In this document: one piece after another, positions 63,381 to 64,000 of the stretch
Numbering within the stretch: position 1 is the stretch's first letter
Layout of the letters: every line of letters starts with the position of its first letter
DNA from: an uncultured Pelagibacteraceae bacterium
GTDB taxonomy: Bacteria > Pseudomonadota > Alphaproteobacteria > Pelagibacterales > Pelagibacteraceae
Length of the DNA: 64,000 nucleotides
Direction: 5' to 3'
Assembly: GCA_902569055.1 (NCBI GenBank)
Contig: CACFSU010000001.1
Span: 20,001 to 84,000, forward strand
The notes under the pieces: generated by a model
The model's database searches: none
What the model was told of the DNA's origin: nothing
Seen by the model: the letters and a program-made list of their open reading frames with translations, nothing else
Program-made: the position numbers and the translations under genes

Positions 63381-64000
63381 TATTAACTTAAAACCAGACA
63401 TAAAAGTTTCTGTTAAACAAACTTTTGGATTAGACACCAACATGGAAGTTGATGCATTCTCACAAAAAAGTGAATATGTTCCAGAAATTGATAAAAATTA
63501 TAAATTCGATAGAGATACTTCTCTTGCTATTATTTCAGGATTTGCATTCAATAAAAGAGTTTTAGTCCAGGGCTATCATGGTACAGGTAAATCTACTCAT
63601 ATTGAACAAATTGCTGCAAGATTAAACTGGCCTTGTATCAGAGTAAATCTAGATAGCCACATTAGTCGTATAGATCTAATTGGTAAAGATGCAATAGTTT
63701 TAAAAGATGGAAAACAAGTAACTCAATTCAATGAAGGAATTTTACCTTGGTCAATTCAAAACCCTGTTGCACTTGTTTTTGATGAATACGATGCAGGAAG
63801 ACCAGATGTAATGTTTGTTATTCAAAGAATATTAGAAGCTGAAGGAAATTTTACTCTTCTTGATAAAAACAAAGTAATTAAACAGAATAAATATTTTAGA
63901 TTATTTGCAACCTCAAATACTGTCGGTTTAGGAGATACAACTGGTCTTTACCATGGTACTCAGCAAATCAACCAAGGACAAATGGATAGATGGAACATTT
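63370..64000 (+). CDS. cobS: CobS-like cobaltochelatase AAA+ subunit (3' end outside window)
   Basis: AAA+ ATPase related to the cobalt-chelatase CobS. The start is a TTG at 63370, 11 nt inside the J-protein gene. The text reads PNINLKPDIKVSVKQTFGLD, then FDRDTSLAIISGFAF. Walker A follows as GYHGTGKSTHIEQIAARL, then VNLDSHISRIDLIGKDA, and a Walker B-like VFDEYDAGRPD. It matches CobS closely over the 210 residues visible. Since SAR11 bacteria are not known to make cobalamin de novo, the true client may be another protein; that is inference. Confidence 0.9.
   Translation, partial: MTPNINLKPDIKVSVKQTFGLDTNMEVDAFSQKSEYVPEIDKNYKFDRDTSLAIISGFAFNKRVLVQGYHGTGKSTHIEQIAARLNWPCIRVNLDSHISRIDLIGKDAIVLKDGKQVTQFNEGILPWSIQNPVALVFDEYDAGRPDVMFVIQRILEAEGNFTLLDKNKVIKQNKYFRLFATSNTVGLGDTTGLYHGTQQINQGQMDRWNI

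Overview
The window looks like a chromosome segment of a streamlined alphaproteobacterium of the SAR11 clade (Pelagibacterales). The DNA is strongly AT-rich and the proteins are Lys/Asn/Ile-rich. Genes are packed almost end to end, and most convergent pairs overlap at their stop codons. Neighbourhoods are alphaproteobacterial (kdsB-pheA beside cycM, murA-DUF2948-hisD-infA, trpF-trpB-trpA-accD-folC-trxA, gcrA, bolA-J protein-cobS). A tandem glycine riboswitch precedes malate synthase, an arrangement known from SAR11. No phage, insertion sequence or CRISPR array is seen.

Layout. 1-1170: 16S rRNA (minus, 3' end outside the window) with leader and promoter. 1.5-8.3 kb: M23 peptidase, the lysC-ispG-prfA-prmC-DUF4167 run, and ubiG. 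8.2-21 kb: argJ, secA, accA, riboswitch-controlled glcB, dnaX-ybaB-recR with the SRP RNA upstream, kdsB-pheA and a membrane cytochrome c. 21-24 kb: argD-argF, a gcrA gene interrupted by a small palindromic insert, and an NDUFA9-like protein. 24.9-36.8 kb: a plus-strand run rnd-kdsD-lptC-lptB-aroA-rpsA-ihfB-pyrF-trpF-trpB-trpA-accD-folC. 36.8-40.5 kb: trxA, an exonuclease I-like protein, a PD-(D/E)XK nuclease and rmuC. 40.5-48.4 kb: a minus-strand block with tRNA-His-hisS-hisZ-hisG, cspA, tRNA-Phe, infA, hisD, murA, dcd and two tiny basic proteins. 48.5-56.8 kb: tRNA-Thr, a VTT-family membrane protein, rpmH-rnpA-yidD-yidC, argB, dapD-dapE, and an HDAC-like plus SET-domain pair. 56.8-64 kb: truA-fmt-def with two unknown envelope-type genes, aroK-aroB, bolA, a J-domain protein and the start of cobS.

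Most genes are core metabolism (Lys/DAP, Arg, His, Trp, aromatic, fatty-acid and LPS-Kdo synthesis), translation and protein export. The most unusual observations are: (1) gcrA carries an in-frame 45-nt insert that is almost entirely a hairpin and contains an amber stop, while all downstream coding sequence is intact; (2) TrpB, and to a lesser degree TrpA, are altered at positions nearly invariant in tryptophan synthase; (3) tRNA-His ends only 4 nt before the hisS start codon; (4) tRNA-Thr and tRNA-Phe have non-consensus T-loops; (5) an exonuclease I/PD-(D/E)XK pair sits where alphaproteobacteria usually keep addAB.
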